Shown here: positions 42,222-50,733 of the stretch, piece by piece | How the letters are laid out: each line of letters starts with the position of its first letter | Position numbering within the stretch: position 1 is the stretch's first letter | Source of the DNA: Scandinavium goeteborgense | GTDB taxonomy: Bacteria; Pseudomonadota; Gammaproteobacteria; Enterobacterales; Enterobacteriaceae | Direction: 5' to 3' | DNA: 64,000 nt | Assembly: GCF_003935895.2 (NCBI RefSeq) | Contig: NZ_CP054058.1 | Span: 930,001 to 994,000 of the forward strand | Program-made: the position numbers and the translations under genes | Notes under the pieces: model-generated | What the model saw: the letters and a program-made list of their open reading frames with translations, nothing else | Databases searched by the model: none | What the model was told of the DNA's origin: nothing

Positions 42222-43388
42222 TTATATTTGTTCAATCTGCCTGTTCACATTTCCATCATATTCTTTTAAATAAGTTCCATAATGTCTAAATAGCATTTCC
42301 GGACCTTTATGCCCCATTTGACCCGCCAGCCAGAAAAGGTTAACACCTTGGCTAATTTGACGCGTTGCAAATGTGTGGCGTGTTTGGTAAGGATTACGAT
42401 ATCTGATGCCAGCTTTCCTAAGTGTAGGGACCCAAGCCTTCTTTCTGATAGCATCAGCATTAGCCCAGGCTTTTTCGGTTTTTGGATCCTCAAAAATAGT
42501 AGCATTTTTCATGAATGTGAATGACTTCTGCTGGGTGAGAGCAAGCATTGCTTCGTCTGTTAGATCTACCTTACGTGTACCTGCTTTGGTTTTAGTCCCC
42601 TTGATTACCCCTGAAACACTAGCATTCTGAACATGTGCAGTCTTACGAATAAAATCGATATCTTCCCAGCGCAACGCGCAGAGCTCTGAACTGCGCAAAC
42701 CCGTATGGATCGCAAATCTGAATAGGTTCTCCCATTGCTTATTTACTGCTGAATCTAAAAGAACATTCACTTCTGCCGGCGTGAGTGGATCGACAATGTA
42801 ATTACCCTCTGATTCTGTTTTATTGCTCAGATAGCGTGAGGCGGTAACAAGGGAAACAGGATTTATTTGTAAGACACCATCGGTTATTGCTTCATCGAGC
42901 GAAGAACGTAAAAACGACAACCTATTACGGATCGTTTTTAGAGTCGTTGTTTGACTCTGAATCCAAGTCTTTAGGGCCGCAGGCGTTAATTCACTGGCCG
43001 GAAAAATATTTAGTGATACAAGTGCGCTCCGGCATTTCTTATATCCATCAATTGTGGAGGGTGACAGGCCTCTTGTTTCACAAATTTTCAGGTATTCATC
43101 GAGATACATTTTTACCGTTTTCCCTGTCGCTGCGTTACCGAAAATTTTCAGTCGCGCAGAACGTGGAAAGTATTCCGTATAGACAAAGGTGCCTCGTTCT
43201 ATTTTGTTATGAATCTCGCCGAGCGTTCGAGCGGCATATTTAAGGTTTTTATTGTTCACTTCGAGATTAGAAAGCGGCTCTCGGCATTTAACACCTCTGT
43301 AAGTGAACGTTATATTTATGGTTTCACCGCTGCTATGTTTCCTAATGGTTATGCCGCGTGGGAGTTTAGGCGATTCTGTCGTGCCCAT
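42222..43388 (-). CDS. int: Tyrosine-recombinase prophage integrase
   Basis: This 388-residue integrase has an arm-binding N-terminus, a SAM-like core-binding domain (about 90-190) and a catalytic domain with Arg in TGLRSSELC, the HxxR box TRHTFATR, GHKG, and the tyrosine at about 370 in RHYGTY. It lies 1.7 kb from the tmRNA-derived att. Its start overlaps the excisionase gene. Confidence 0.95.
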   Translation of the reverse strand: MGTTESPKLPRGITIRKHSSGETINITFTYRGVKCREPLSNLEVNNKNLKYAARTLGEIHNKIERGTFVYTEYFPRSARLKIFGNAATGKTVKMYLDEYLKICETRGLSPSTIDGYKKCRSALVSLNIFPASELTPAALKTWIQSQTTTLKTIRNRLSFLRSSLDEAITDGVLQINPVSLVTASRYLSNKTESEGNYIVDPLTPAEVNVLLDSAVNKQWENLFRFAIHTGLRSSELCALRWEDIDFIRKTAHVQNASVSGVIKGTKTKAGTRKVDLTDEAMLALTQQKSFTFMKNATIFEDPKTEKAWANADAIRKKAWVPTLRKAGIRYRNPYQTRHTFATRQISQGVNLFWLAGQMGHKGPEMLFRHYGTYLKEYDGNVNRQIEQI

Positions 43389-43555
43389 TTTGCAACCTCA
43401 CTAAGATCAATCCATCTTTCCCTAACGCCTTCGACCTTTAGCACTTGAACTCCTTCCCGCCACACTCCACGCTGCACGCGCTTGTTGATAGCTTCAGAAG
43501 TTTCGCCTGTCTCTTTGCAATAAGTTGAGATGGGAACACAATCGAGGCTCAGCAT
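43349..43555 (-). CDS. xis: Excisionase (Xis-like)
   Basis: This 68-residue small basic winged-helix-like protein (ISTYCKETGETSEAINKRVQ) is placed directly upstream of int and overlaps it by 40 bases. The ATG at 43555 has GGAG six bases away, better than the upstream ATG. Such proteins bend att DNA for excision. Confidence 0.82.
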   Translation of the reverse strand: MLSLDCVPISTYCKETGETSEAINKRVQRGVWREGVQVLKVEGVRERWIDLSEVAKWARQNRLNSHAA

Positions 43556-43594
43556 ATATTTCTCCATTGCCCGGCTGCACCCGGGCCATTAGGT

Positions 43595-44164
43595 TTATTC
43601 TTCGTTGCTGGCCGGCAGCAACCGCTGCCAGATAGCTGATACATATTTTACCTGGTGACGAGCATCGGCCAGGGCGTTATGCGCGATTCCATCAAATGGC
43701 ATATCCCGCTTGGGATCGAAGCCCATCTGGCGACCGAGTAAAACAATCGTGCGTACGTCGCTATCGTTCCAGAATTGCCATGGGCAGATGTGGCCAGTAC
43801 GTTCGTAAGCTGACCGAAGAATCACGTTGTCAAAGTTGACTCCGTTGCCCCAGACTTTCAAGTACCACGGATTATCAGAGTTACGGGTAATGAATGCGCT
43901 CAATTCAGAAAGCGCGTCGGCGATATGCAACGTATCGTCAGTACAAATCGCCGCACGTGCTTCTGCAGATTGCTTCAGCCACCACAGAATGGTACCGCCG
44001 TCGGGAATTGCACCAATAGCCATATCGCTTGAAAGATTCACAGCAGTATAGAACTCAGCGCCCAGTTCACCGGTCTGCGGGTCAAAGAATACCGCGCCGA
44101 TGGCGACGATTGGGGCTGATGGTTTGTTGCCCATTGTTTCGAGGTCGATCATTAGATGGTTCAT
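43595..44164 (-). CDS. DEDDh 3'-5' exonuclease (phage ExoVIII/YoqV-like)
   Basis: This 189-residue exonuclease has the DnaQ-fold motifs DLETMG, NFDNVIL and HNALADARHQ. In lambdoid phages this type sits in the early left operon near xis and takes part in DNA metabolism or recombination. Confidence 0.85.
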   Translation of the reverse strand: MNHLMIDLETMGNKPSAPIVAIGAVFFDPQTGELGAEFYTAVNLSSDMAIGAIPDGGTILWWLKQSAEARAAICTDDTLHIADALSELSAFITRNSDNPWYLKVWGNGVNFDNVILRSAYERTGHICPWQFWNDSDVRTIVLLGRQMGFDPKRDMPFDGIAHNALADARHQVKYVSAIWQRLLPASNEE

Positions 44165-44166
44165 TT

Positions 44167-44340
44167 TTAGCTCTCAAACTTCCAAGTGTGGTTAACAATT
44201 TCAGTGGCATCGCCACGACATGGGTTATCCAGTTTCATTCCGTTACATTGACCGTATTCAACATCCACCCAATCAGAAATATCTTTGTCCGTAGCGTGAT
44301 CAGGAACGTCAATTTCCAATGTGATGATAATGGTTTTCAT
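44167..44340 (-). CDS. Small phage early protein
   Basis: This 57-residue frame (MKTIIITLEIDVPDHATDKD start) follows in line in the early left operon, with its stop two bases before the exonuclease start. No family is recognised. Confidence 0.55.
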   Translation of the reverse strand: MKTIIITLEIDVPDHATDKDISDWVDVEYGQCNGMKLDNPCRGDATEIVNHTWKFES

Positions 44341-44398
44341 CGCTTCTCCGGCTTTAGCGCTTCACGGGTGATGTGAAGCTCTTTATCGATTACTGTGC

Positions 44399-44599
44399 TT
44401 ATAGTGCTGCTCCCTGGCGAAGTGTTTCGTTCTCTGCCATTAGGCTTACACGCTGATCCATGGCTTCACTCAGAGCAACGAACGTCACATCGAGTCGGGT
44501 AGCAACCTCATGCATTAACTGCGCTGACGCTGGTGGAAGGTCAGATGCTGCTGCCCGTGCGGCAGCGACCAATTCCCTTACTTTCAGATGTTGCTGCAT
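44399..44599 (-). CDS. Small phage early protein, helical
   Basis: This 66-residue, Ala-rich, helical protein may form a coiled coil (about 28-60). It overlaps the end of the HD-domain gene by 16 bases. Function unknown. Confidence 0.55.
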   Translation of the reverse strand: MQQHLKVRELVAAARAAASDLPPASAQLMHEVATRLDVTFVALSEAMDQRVSLMAENETLRQGAAL

Positions 44600-45126
44600 T
44601 TTCTCAGCTCCATTAGTTCGTTAAAGCGAGTCATAAAAAGACCATAGGCCTGTCCGGGTCGAAGAGGAACTATCTGGATAATGTCGCTGGTGGGGATCCC
44701 CTTGAGGCAAGGCCACTCTGTGCCGTCGTCGATCTCCAGATCACGACGCTCGGTCGCCAGCATTGTGAGGTCTGCATATTTCACAAGAGGTGACATTTCC
44801 GCTGGTAATTCGAATATTTCACGAATGAGGCCGTCAACTCGTGCTTCGATACGGCGGTAATCTGGCAGGAGCGCTTTAAGCGGCGCTGGAACATCCTGAC
44901 AATATGCCTCTGCTGCGTCATGCATGAGCGCTTCAAACGCAAACTCTGGTTGTACGATTTGACTTGCCAGCACCGAATGCTGTGCCACGCTGTAGAACTC
45001 CGGAAGATGACCAGCAAAACGACAAATGTTGGACAGGGCATTTGCGATATCTTCAATATCAACGTCGTCGGCCGTTGGGTTAATGAAATTAAACTTCTTT
45101 CCCGATAGTGTCTGGATAAAACTCAT
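44584..45126 (-). CDS. HD-domain nucleotidase (YfbR-like)
   Basis: This 180-residue phosphohydrolase has conserved His in GHLPEFYSVAQHS and the HD pair in EALMHDAAEAY, the layout of YfbR-type 5'-deoxynucleotidases. Phage copies may adjust nucleotide pools. The start at 45126 follows GGAG eight bases away. Confidence 0.82.
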   Translation of the reverse strand: MSFIQTLSGKKFNFINPTADDVDIEDIANALSNICRFAGHLPEFYSVAQHSVLASQIVQPEFAFEALMHDAAEAYCQDVPAPLKALLPDYRRIEARVDGLIREIFELPAEMSPLVKYADLTMLATERRDLEIDDGTEWPCLKGIPTSDIIQIVPLRPGQAYGLFMTRFNELMELRKCSNI

Positions 45127-45276
45127 CGATATTTCTCCATGCTTGCGCTCTGCACAGCGCAGTTTTTGGTTGCACGAATCCCTCACCGGATGGTGATAAA
45201 AGTTTTGGGTTTCGTTTTAGTAAGCACCCAAAAAGGCGCTTAGTGAAACGGGCGGCTGACACCACCTTATTTCCCC

Positions 45277-45358
45277 ACACAATTGAAAGCGCACTCGAGC
45301 ATTTGAATTTAACGACAGAGCCTCAAAATTGAGAGGTTGAGTGCGCTTACAGTTGTGT
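45277..45358. repeat. Inverted-repeat element 1 in the pL leader
   Basis: Arms 45277-45296 and 45339-45358 are 20 bases each and nearly perfectly complementary, with the core AAGCGCACTC. The whole is 82 bases and strongly resembles element 2. Confidence 0.8.
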
Positions 45359-45688
45359 AAAAAGGACGGTACCGGTAAGGACCTCAAGGAAGAGAAATCC
45401 GGTACCGCCAAGACTACACACAGCAATTTAAGTCTGATTTTGTGGACCTTACAGCCCACGCGGCTGGAATGGTTTCGCAAACACAAAGCTTCACCAGCTG
45501 GGCAGGATCACCCCGAAAGAGCTGCCCCTATATTCTTTCAGGCTCCCGGACTTACCCGGTGGTATCGTTGTGGCGGTGGTGCCTCCACCTGCCAGCCCGG
45601 CCAGAGCTGACGACGTTACACTACGAAGAAAGTCTTCATTTCAATGGTTGAATGAACTGGCCTCGTCACGTGCGCATAGCCGCAATTA

Positions 45689-45769
45689 CCACAACTGGAA
45701 GCGCACTCCACCAGCTAACAAACCAATCCCCACCAGTAAAAGGAGGGGGAGTGCACTTTCATGTTGTGT
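45689..45769. repeat. Inverted-repeat element 2 in the pL leader
   Basis: Arms 45689-45708 and 45749-45769 carry the same AAGCGCACTC / GAGTGCACTT core and the same ACACAA-type ends as element 1; loop sequences differ. Confidence 0.8.
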
Positions 45770-45828
45770 GACCGAAGGCTGACGACTGCCTCATTGGCGT
45801 CCGTCCTCTTCGCTATCGAGATATAAAT

Positions 45829-45878
45829 CTAACTTAACTTAGTTTTTAGATCAAGAGAAAACACCAAACTTAACTTAG
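45829..45878. promoter_or_regulatory. Left operators (OL) of CI/Cro
   Basis: CTAACTTAACTTAG (45829-45842) and CAAACTTAACTTAG (45865-45878) match the CTAA-N6-TTAG palindrome seen at the right side of the repressor gene. The pL promoter should overlap them. Confidence 0.78.
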
Positions 45879-45907
45879 TCCGGTGTTAGATGAGAGGATG
45901 TTAGGGG

Positions 45908-46534
45908 TTAGAGCTCGTACTGAACACCTTTAACGACACCTATGATGATGCAATTGCCATTAATGGCAATGTTCGGGTAGCGCGGATTTAAGGGGACTAA
46001 AAATTTCTGAGAACCATCAATGACAAGTTTTTTCACCGTGGCCTCGTTGGTGCCATCAACACGTGCCACAACAATTTTCCCGTGAAGAGGTTCAGCATCG
46101 GGATCAACAATCACCGTAGCGCCTTCGGGAATGGTTGGCAGGCCGTTAGGGTTTGTCATTGAATCTCCCTTGACCTCAAGCGCAAACGAATCGTTGCTGA
46201 TTCGCAAAGAGGTCTCAATCCACCGGTCAGCTTCAGTGATGGTGCAGCATGGTCGGCTTTCGGTATAGCTTCCTGCTTGTACCCAAGAGATAACAGGAAC
46301 ACGCCTCATTTGAGTAATCAGTGACCCTTCAAAGTCAGTGCCGTAGAGAATGTAATCAACAGAGGTATTGAAGTACTTTGCAAGTTTTGAAAGCGACTCT
46401 CCGCTGGGGACGTTGACATCTTTCTCCCAGTAACCAACCGCTACATCACTCACTCCACAGAATTTCCCAAGCTCTTTTTGAGATGTCTTAGTGATTTTTC
46501 GTAATGATTTTATCCGTTGTCCGACAGTTTCCAT
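45908..46534 (-). CDS. cI: CI-type prophage repressor with S24 peptidase domain
   Basis: This 208-residue repressor has an N-terminal helix-turn-helix (about 18-40, SQKELGKFCGVSDVAVGYWE) and a LexA-like domain with the self-cleavage AG in WVQAGSY and the catalytic Ser in GDSMTN. It keeps the prophage silent and should be cleaved during the SOS response. ATG 46534 with GAGG upstream is preferred to the GTG before it. Confidence 0.93.
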   Translation of the reverse strand: METVGQRIKSLRKITKTSQKELGKFCGVSDVAVGYWEKDVNVPSGESLSKLAKYFNTSVDYILYGTDFEGSLITQMRRVPVISWVQAGSYTESRPCCTITEADRWIETSLRISNDSFALEVKGDSMTNPNGLPTIPEGATVIVDPDAEPLHGKIVVARVDGTNEATVKKLVIDGSQKFLVPLNPRYPNIAINGNCIIIGVVKGVQYEL

Positions 46535-46558
46535 CACGTCCTCAAAGGCTAATGAATG

Positions 46559-46621
46559 CTAAGTAATCTTAGTTTTTATTGACCTAAGTTAGATTGGTAT
46601 TTAATATCTAATCAAACTTAG
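46559..46621. promoter_or_regulatory. Right operators (OR1-3) between cI and cro
   Basis: CTAAGTAATCTTAG (46559-46572), CTAAGTTAGATTGG (46584-46597, imperfect) and CTAATCAAACTTAG (46608-46621) are spaced 24-25 bases apart. Together they form a three-operator lambda-like switch. Confidence 0.82.
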
Positions 46622-46635
46622 CAAAAGGCATTGGG

Positions 46636-46833
46636 ATGACTACTGACGAAATTGAAAAGTACTTCGGGAGCGCTGAGAAGGTTGCTGATTTTTTCGGCAT
46701 AACAAGTGAGGCGGTTTACCAATGGAGAAACAGGACTGGCCGCTTGATTCCAAAAGGTCGTGCGGCTGAAGCAGCATACAGAACGAACGGAAAGCTGATT
46801 TTTAGCCCTGAGCGTTATGAAAAGAATAGCTGA
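46636..46833 (+). CDS. cro: Cro-like repressor
   Basis: This 65-residue helix-turn-helix protein (AEKVADFFGITSEAVYQWRN) is divergent from cI across the operators, first gene of the right early operon. Its role is to repress the cI promoter and early promoters in lytic growth. Confidence 0.88.
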   Translation: MTTDEIEKYFGSAEKVADFFGITSEAVYQWRNRTGRLIPKGRAAEAAYRTNGKLIFSPERYEKNS

Positions 46834-46873
46834 CTCAAGTTTCATTGAACACCACAACAAAAAGGAGAAAGCC

Positions 46874-47431
46874 GTGGGTAACGAACCCGAATGGAAGGTA
46901 GTAAAGCAGCCGGCCTGGCTGGTGGCCGCAATCAAAAAGACGATTGCTGAATTGCCAGGTGGATATGCGGAAGCCGCAGAGTGGCTTGATGTCACCGAAA
47001 ACGCCCTGTTCAACCGTCTGCGTACTGAAGGCGATCAAATCTTCCCACTTGGGTGGGCCATGGTTTTACAGCGCGCTGGTGGTTCAAACCACATCGCTAA
47101 TGCCATTGCGAAGCACACCGGCGGGGTGTTTGTTCCGTTGGGTGACGTCGAGGACATTGAAAACGCTGATATCAACCAGCGCCTGATGGAATCCATCGAG
47201 TGGATCGGTAAGCACTCAGCTTATCTGCGAAACGCAACTGCTGATGGTGTTATCGATGCGGCAGAACGGGAGCAGATAGAAGAGAACAGTTACCAAGTTA
47301 TCACCAAATTTCAGGAGCATTTATCCCTGTTATTTCGTGTTTTCTGTAAGCCAGAAATGAGTGACGCCCGCGAGTGTGCAGCCCCGGGCGTCTTGGCAGA
47401 TAAATCTATGTGTATGGAGAAATCCGCATGA
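46874..47431 (+). CDS. CII/YmfL-like phage regulator
   Basis: This 185-residue protein has an N-terminal CII-like DNA-binding part (about 15-80, YAEAAEWLDVTENALFNRLR) and a helical C-terminus. The GTG start at 46874 with a perfect AAGGAG six bases away is preferred to the upstream ATG inside cro. It is placed where lambda has cII. Confidence 0.75.
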   Translation: MGNEPEWKVVKQPAWLVAAIKKTIAELPGGYAEAAEWLDVTENALFNRLRTEGDQIFPLGWAMVLQRAGGSNHIANAIAKHTGGVFVPLGDVEDIENADINQRLMESIEWIGKHSAYLRNATADGVIDAAEREQIEENSYQVITKFQEHLSLLFRVFCKPEMSDARECAAPGVLADKSMCMEKSA

Positions 47432-47622
47432 GCAGTCTAACCGTAAGTAACTATCAACCGCAACTTCGGGCATTACCGGTTTGCGGTGGCAGCGCCGTAA
47501 TCACTTATCGATATGCAGTCATGATATGCGGGCAATGGGTTGAGATAAACCACAGCTTTTGTGAATGGGCTGTGGGCGTGCGCCTTGCTCAGGGAGGGCG
47601 AACGAATGCTACGAAGCACTGA
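47428..47622 (+). CDS. Small phage protein
   Basis: This 64-residue frame begins in the ATGA overlap with the previous gene and has a GGAG site. The family is not recognised. Confidence 0.55.
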   Translation: MSSLTVSNYQPQLRALPVCGGSAVITYRYAVMICGQWVEINHSFCEWAVGVRLAQGGRTNATKH

Positions 47623-47797
47623 GAACAAATACCCAGAGATAAACAGCGTCTGGAAGGACTCCCATGGACATATGGTCAGAATCATGGAGAACGACACTGA
47701 TGCACAGAAAGTGATTTATCAGCGCGTTGGCTATGAATGGGACTGTCAGGCACCGGTGATTTTGTTCAATGCACGGTTCGTGAGGGTTATGCAGTGA
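47606..47797 (+). CDS. DUF4222-like phage protein
   Basis: This 63-residue protein with pattern WKDSHGHMVRI ... VIYQRVGYEWDC resembles DUF4222, a small lambdoid family of unknown function. GGAGG precedes it and its stop overlaps the next start as GTGA. Confidence 0.65.
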   Translation: MLRSTENKYPEINSVWKDSHGHMVRIMENDTDAQKVIYQRVGYEWDCQAPVILFNARFVRVMQ

Positions 47798-48678
47798 GTA
47801 CCAAATTATCCTCATACGTCTGGGACGGATGTGCAGCGTCCGGGATGAAACTCACCAGCGTAGCCATCATGGCGCGTTTGGCTGATTTTAGCAGTGACGA
47901 AGGTGTCTGCTGGCCGTCTATCGAGACTATTGCGCGTCAGTTGGGCGCAGGCCTTAGCACAATTCGCACGGCAATCAGTAACCTTGAAAAAGAAGGCTGG
48001 TTGACCCGTACGCAGCGCCGTAAAGGGAACCGTAACGCCTCAAACGTATACCGCCTGAACGTGACAAAACTCCAGGGTGCGGCCTTTTCTCACCTGTCAG
48101 ATTCTGACACGTCAAAATCTGATACATCAAAATCTGATACATCAAAATCTGACCCCTCAAAATCCGACGCGTCGAAATCTGGCAAAGCAGGGGGGGTTGA
48201 CCCGGCAGAATCTGGCGGGGATCCGTCAGTAAATTCAAAACAAGATCCATCAGTAAAATCAAAACCCCTTTGTCCGGTTGCGGCGCAACCCGACCCCGAA
48301 GTTTTAATCACTGACAACGCGATTGAAGTTTTAACCCACCTGAACCGGGTAAGCGGCTCACGCTTCCAGAAATCAAAAACATCCCTGGAAAACATCCGGG
48401 GTCGCCTGCGAGACGGTTACAGCGTCTGCGACCTGAAACTGGTTATCGACCTGAAACACAGGGACTGGAACGGTAACGATGATATGTATCGGTACATGCG
48501 ACCAGAGACACTTTTCGGTCCGAAAAAATTTGAAGGGTATTTACAGGATGCTTTGCGCTGGGAGCAGAAAGGTAGACCGCTGCGTGATACCTGGGGCGGC
48601 GAGAAAAAGCATGACCCGATGAAGTTCGGCCCGGTTGATACAGCTATTCCAAAGGGATTTAGAGGCTCATCACTATGA
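47794..48678 (+). CDS. Replication protein O-like with winged helix
   Basis: This 294-residue phage replication protein has an N-terminal winged helix (about 15-90, PSIETIARQLGAGLSTIRTAISNL), a Ser/Asp/Lys-rich linker made of five-residue repeats (SDTSK, about 102-130) and a C-terminal conserved domain (about 175-250) of the phage 2220-C type. It starts with GTG. The repeats in its gene form a probable origin. Confidence 0.82.
   Translation: MSTKLSSYVWDGCAASGMKLTSVAIMARLADFSSDEGVCWPSIETIARQLGAGLSTIRTAISNLEKEGWLTRTQRRKGNRNASNVYRLNVTKLQGAAFSHLSDSDTSKSDTSKSDTSKSDPSKSDASKSGKAGGVDPAESGGDPSVNSKQDPSVKSKPLCPVAAQPDPEVLITDNAIEVLTHLNRVSGSRFQKSKTSLENIRGRLRDGYSVCDLKLVIDLKHRDWNGNDDMYRYMRPETLFGPKKFEGYLQDALRWEQKGRPLRDTWGGEKKHDPMKFGPVDTAIPKGFRGSSL
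48097..48186. repeat. Six 15-bp iterons, probable phage replication origin
   Basis: Six head-to-tail units close to TCAAAATCTGATACA lie inside the replication gene, followed by A/T-rich bases (48230-48265). Lambda and its relatives hold ori as iterons inside gene O in the same way. Confidence 0.7.
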
Positions 48679-48932
48679 CACCAGAGCAACGCTACCAACA
48701 GCAACGTCAGGACCGTATTAATTCTCTCGAGGCCCAAGTAAACGACCTGATCGCTCGGGGGTTTAAACGCAGAGCTGCAACACTATGCCTCGAGCTGATT
48801 GATGCGGCAGACACCGCGGCTCAACGTAAGCAGTTTGCGCAGCTGCGCGGCATGCTTATCCGGTCAAGCGCGGTAGGGCCGGGTAATCAGCAGACCTGGT
48901 ATCTCGCAGGAAATTACATGGGTGGTCAGTGA
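48675..48932 (+). CDS. Small phage protein after the replication gene
   Basis: This 85-residue helical protein starts in the ATGA overlap of the previous gene, at the place where lambda has P or a DnaC-like loader, but it is too short for that. Not recognised. Confidence 0.6.
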   Translation: MTPEQRYQQQRQDRINSLEAQVNDLIARGFKRRAATLCLELIDAADTAAQRKQFAQLRGMLIRSSAVGPGNQQTWYLAGNYMGGQ

Positions 48933-49005
48933 ATAAAATGATTGGACCAAAAACTAGCAGGATTGAAGCAATAGCGGGTGCAGCCGCTTAATCGTGGAGA
49001 AAAGT

Positions 49006-49689
49006 ATGAGTCAGTTAGCAAACATAACGTTAACCATGTGCAGCAGTGATATCGCTGAGCTGGTTGAGTCACGCCATGACCATGTTAAACGGTCAATCGA
49101 ACGTTTGTCTGAACGCGGCATTATAGAACTCCCCCCAATGGGGGAAGTTAAAAATCACCTTAATCAGTCTGTATCGGTTTATCTGATAGGAAAGCGCGAT
49201 AGTTATGTCGTAGTGGCCCAACTGTCACCCGAGTTCACAGCACGTCTTGTTGACCGCTGGCAAGAACTTGAGACTGCCCATGCTTCAGCTGTTCCCCAGT
49301 CTTTTTCTGACGCACTTAGATTGGCAGCCGATCTGGAAGAGCAGAAAGAGCAGCTTGCTATTGAACTCGCAGCTGCGGCACCAAAGGTTGAATTTGTTGA
49401 CCGTTACTGTACTGCGAACGGCTCAATGTCATTCCGCCAGGTGGCTAAGCTGCTGAATGCCAGAGAGACCGCCTTCAGGTTATTCCTGATTGAGAACGGC
49501 ATTATGTATCGGCTCGGTGGTGCACTGACTCCAATGGCGCAACACATTGATGTTGGACGCTTTGAAGTTAAGACCGGTACATCAGCGGCTTCCAATCACG
49601 CTTTCAGCCAGGCGCGGTTTACTGCAAAAGGTGTTCGCTGGATCGGTGGTTTATGGACGGAACATGTTTCTCGGGGAAGTGCGGCATGA
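49006..49689 (+). CDS. Rha-type regulatory protein with KilAC domain
   Basis: This 227-residue protein has an N-terminal Rha domain (about 8-95, SRHDHVKRSIERLSERG) and a C-terminal KilAC-like antirepressor domain (about 130-225, SFRQVAKLLNARETAFRLFL). Such proteins act in phage development control. GTGGAG precedes the ATG at 49006. Confidence 0.85.
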   Translation: MSQLANITLTMCSSDIAELVESRHDHVKRSIERLSERGIIELPPMGEVKNHLNQSVSVYLIGKRDSYVVVAQLSPEFTARLVDRWQELETAHASAVPQSFSDALRLAADLEEQKEQLAIELAAAAPKVEFVDRYCTANGSMSFRQVAKLLNARETAFRLFLIENGIMYRLGGALTPMAQHIDVGRFEVKTGTSAASNHAFSQARFTAKGVRWIGGLWTEHVSRGSAA

Positions 49690-50717
49690 GGGCGCTGTTA
49701 ACTCCTGAGGTCGTGCCACGCCTCGGAATTGTATTGCTCAAGCCAGGCCGCGAATTGTTGAGCCTATTTTCTGGTGGTCGTGTGCTGGTGGAGACTCAAC
49801 CAAAGAATATGGCTCGACTGGAGACCGGGCGCGTTCCTGACGCCCGGCAGCCCCTGGCAGAAGATATATCCCTAGAACCATTCTTCACTGATGAACGAGT
49901 GATCCGTGCCGCAGGTGGTCTTCCGGGGCTGGAATACTGGCTTGAACGCAATATCCGCGAATGCCAGTACCCACATTCGGACTATCACCATGATGAGCGG
50001 GTGACGATGCGTCACCCGCCGGGGGCGATGATGCTGTGCTGGCACTGTGAAAATAAGCTGCGCGAGCAAACCACCGAACTGCTGGAGGGCATTGCTCGCC
50101 GCAATGTAACCAACTGGATTATCGACGTTGCGCTGGCTGGCTTGCGGTTCAACCGTGAGCGTGAATTGTCGATCGCCGAATTGTGCTGGTGGGCTGTCTA
50201 TGTCGGTTTGACAGACGCCATCCCGGAGGATATGGCAACGCAGGCGTTGATGCTTCCTGTCGAGCCGATCCCGACGGTTTACAGAGAGGCTGACATTATG
50301 CCAAACGTTCAGGCCACCAGCATTTTGCAGTGTAGGACCAGCAGCACAGTGACTCATCAGATGCAGCAGGAAAAGAAAGTCCTGGTGCTGCGCGCGGAAC
50401 CTGATTCCCCAGAATCATTCATGCTGCGACCTAAGCGTCGCCGATGGGAGAATGCCGACTATACCCGCTGGGTAAAAACTCAACCATGCGAAGGCTGCCG
50501 CCGACCGGCTGATGATCCTCACCATATCATCGGGCATGGTATGGGCGGTACCGCCACCAAATCCCACGACCTGTTCGTGTTCCCTCTGTGCAGAGAGTGT
50601 CACGACAAATTGCATGCCGATGTCGCGGCGTTCGAGCAGAAACATGGCACGCAGCTGGAGCTGCTGTTTCGTTTTCTGGATCGGGCGTTGGCGATTGGCG
50701 TAATAGCTAAAGCGTAA
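49686..50717 (+). CDS. DUF968 (YdfU-like) phage protein with HNH-like zinc region
   Basis: This 343-residue protein of the DUF968 family has a C-terminal zinc or HNH-like region reading CEGCRRPADDPHH ... CRECHDKLH (about 265-310). Related genes occur in Rac/Qin-type prophages near ninG and Q. The start lies in the ATGA overlap with the previous gene. Nuclease activity is possible but unproven. Confidence 0.82.
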   Translation: MRALLTPEVVPRLGIVLLKPGRELLSLFSGGRVLVETQPKNMARLETGRVPDARQPLAEDISLEPFFTDERVIRAAGGLPGLEYWLERNIRECQYPHSDYHHDERVTMRHPPGAMMLCWHCENKLREQTTELLEGIARRNVTNWIIDVALAGLRFNRERELSIAELCWWAVYVGLTDAIPEDMATQALMLPVEPIPTVYREADIMPNVQATSILQCRTSSTVTHQMQQEKKVLVLRAEPDSPESFMLRPKRRRWENADYTRWVKTQPCEGCRRPADDPHHIIGHGMGGTATKSHDLFVFPLCRECHDKLHADVAAFEQKHGTQLELLFRFLDRALAIGVIAKA

Positions 50718-50733
50718 GTGTATGGAGAAAAAA

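Larger units (their letters stand above)
45127..45828. other. Early left (pL) leader without convincing genes
   Basis: About 700 bases between the repressor side and the first left gene lack a convincing reading frame, including any lambda-like N. They contain two inverted-repeat elements and several smaller hairpins. Confidence 0.6.

Noticed and set aside
45341-45610. Plus-strand open frame of 89 codons in the pL leader
   Set aside because: It begins in an inverted-repeat arm, lacks a good start and opposes the expected direction of early left transcription.
48097-48186. Short regular repeats as a CRISPR array
   Set aside because: Units are 15 bp without spacers, in frame within a replication gene.
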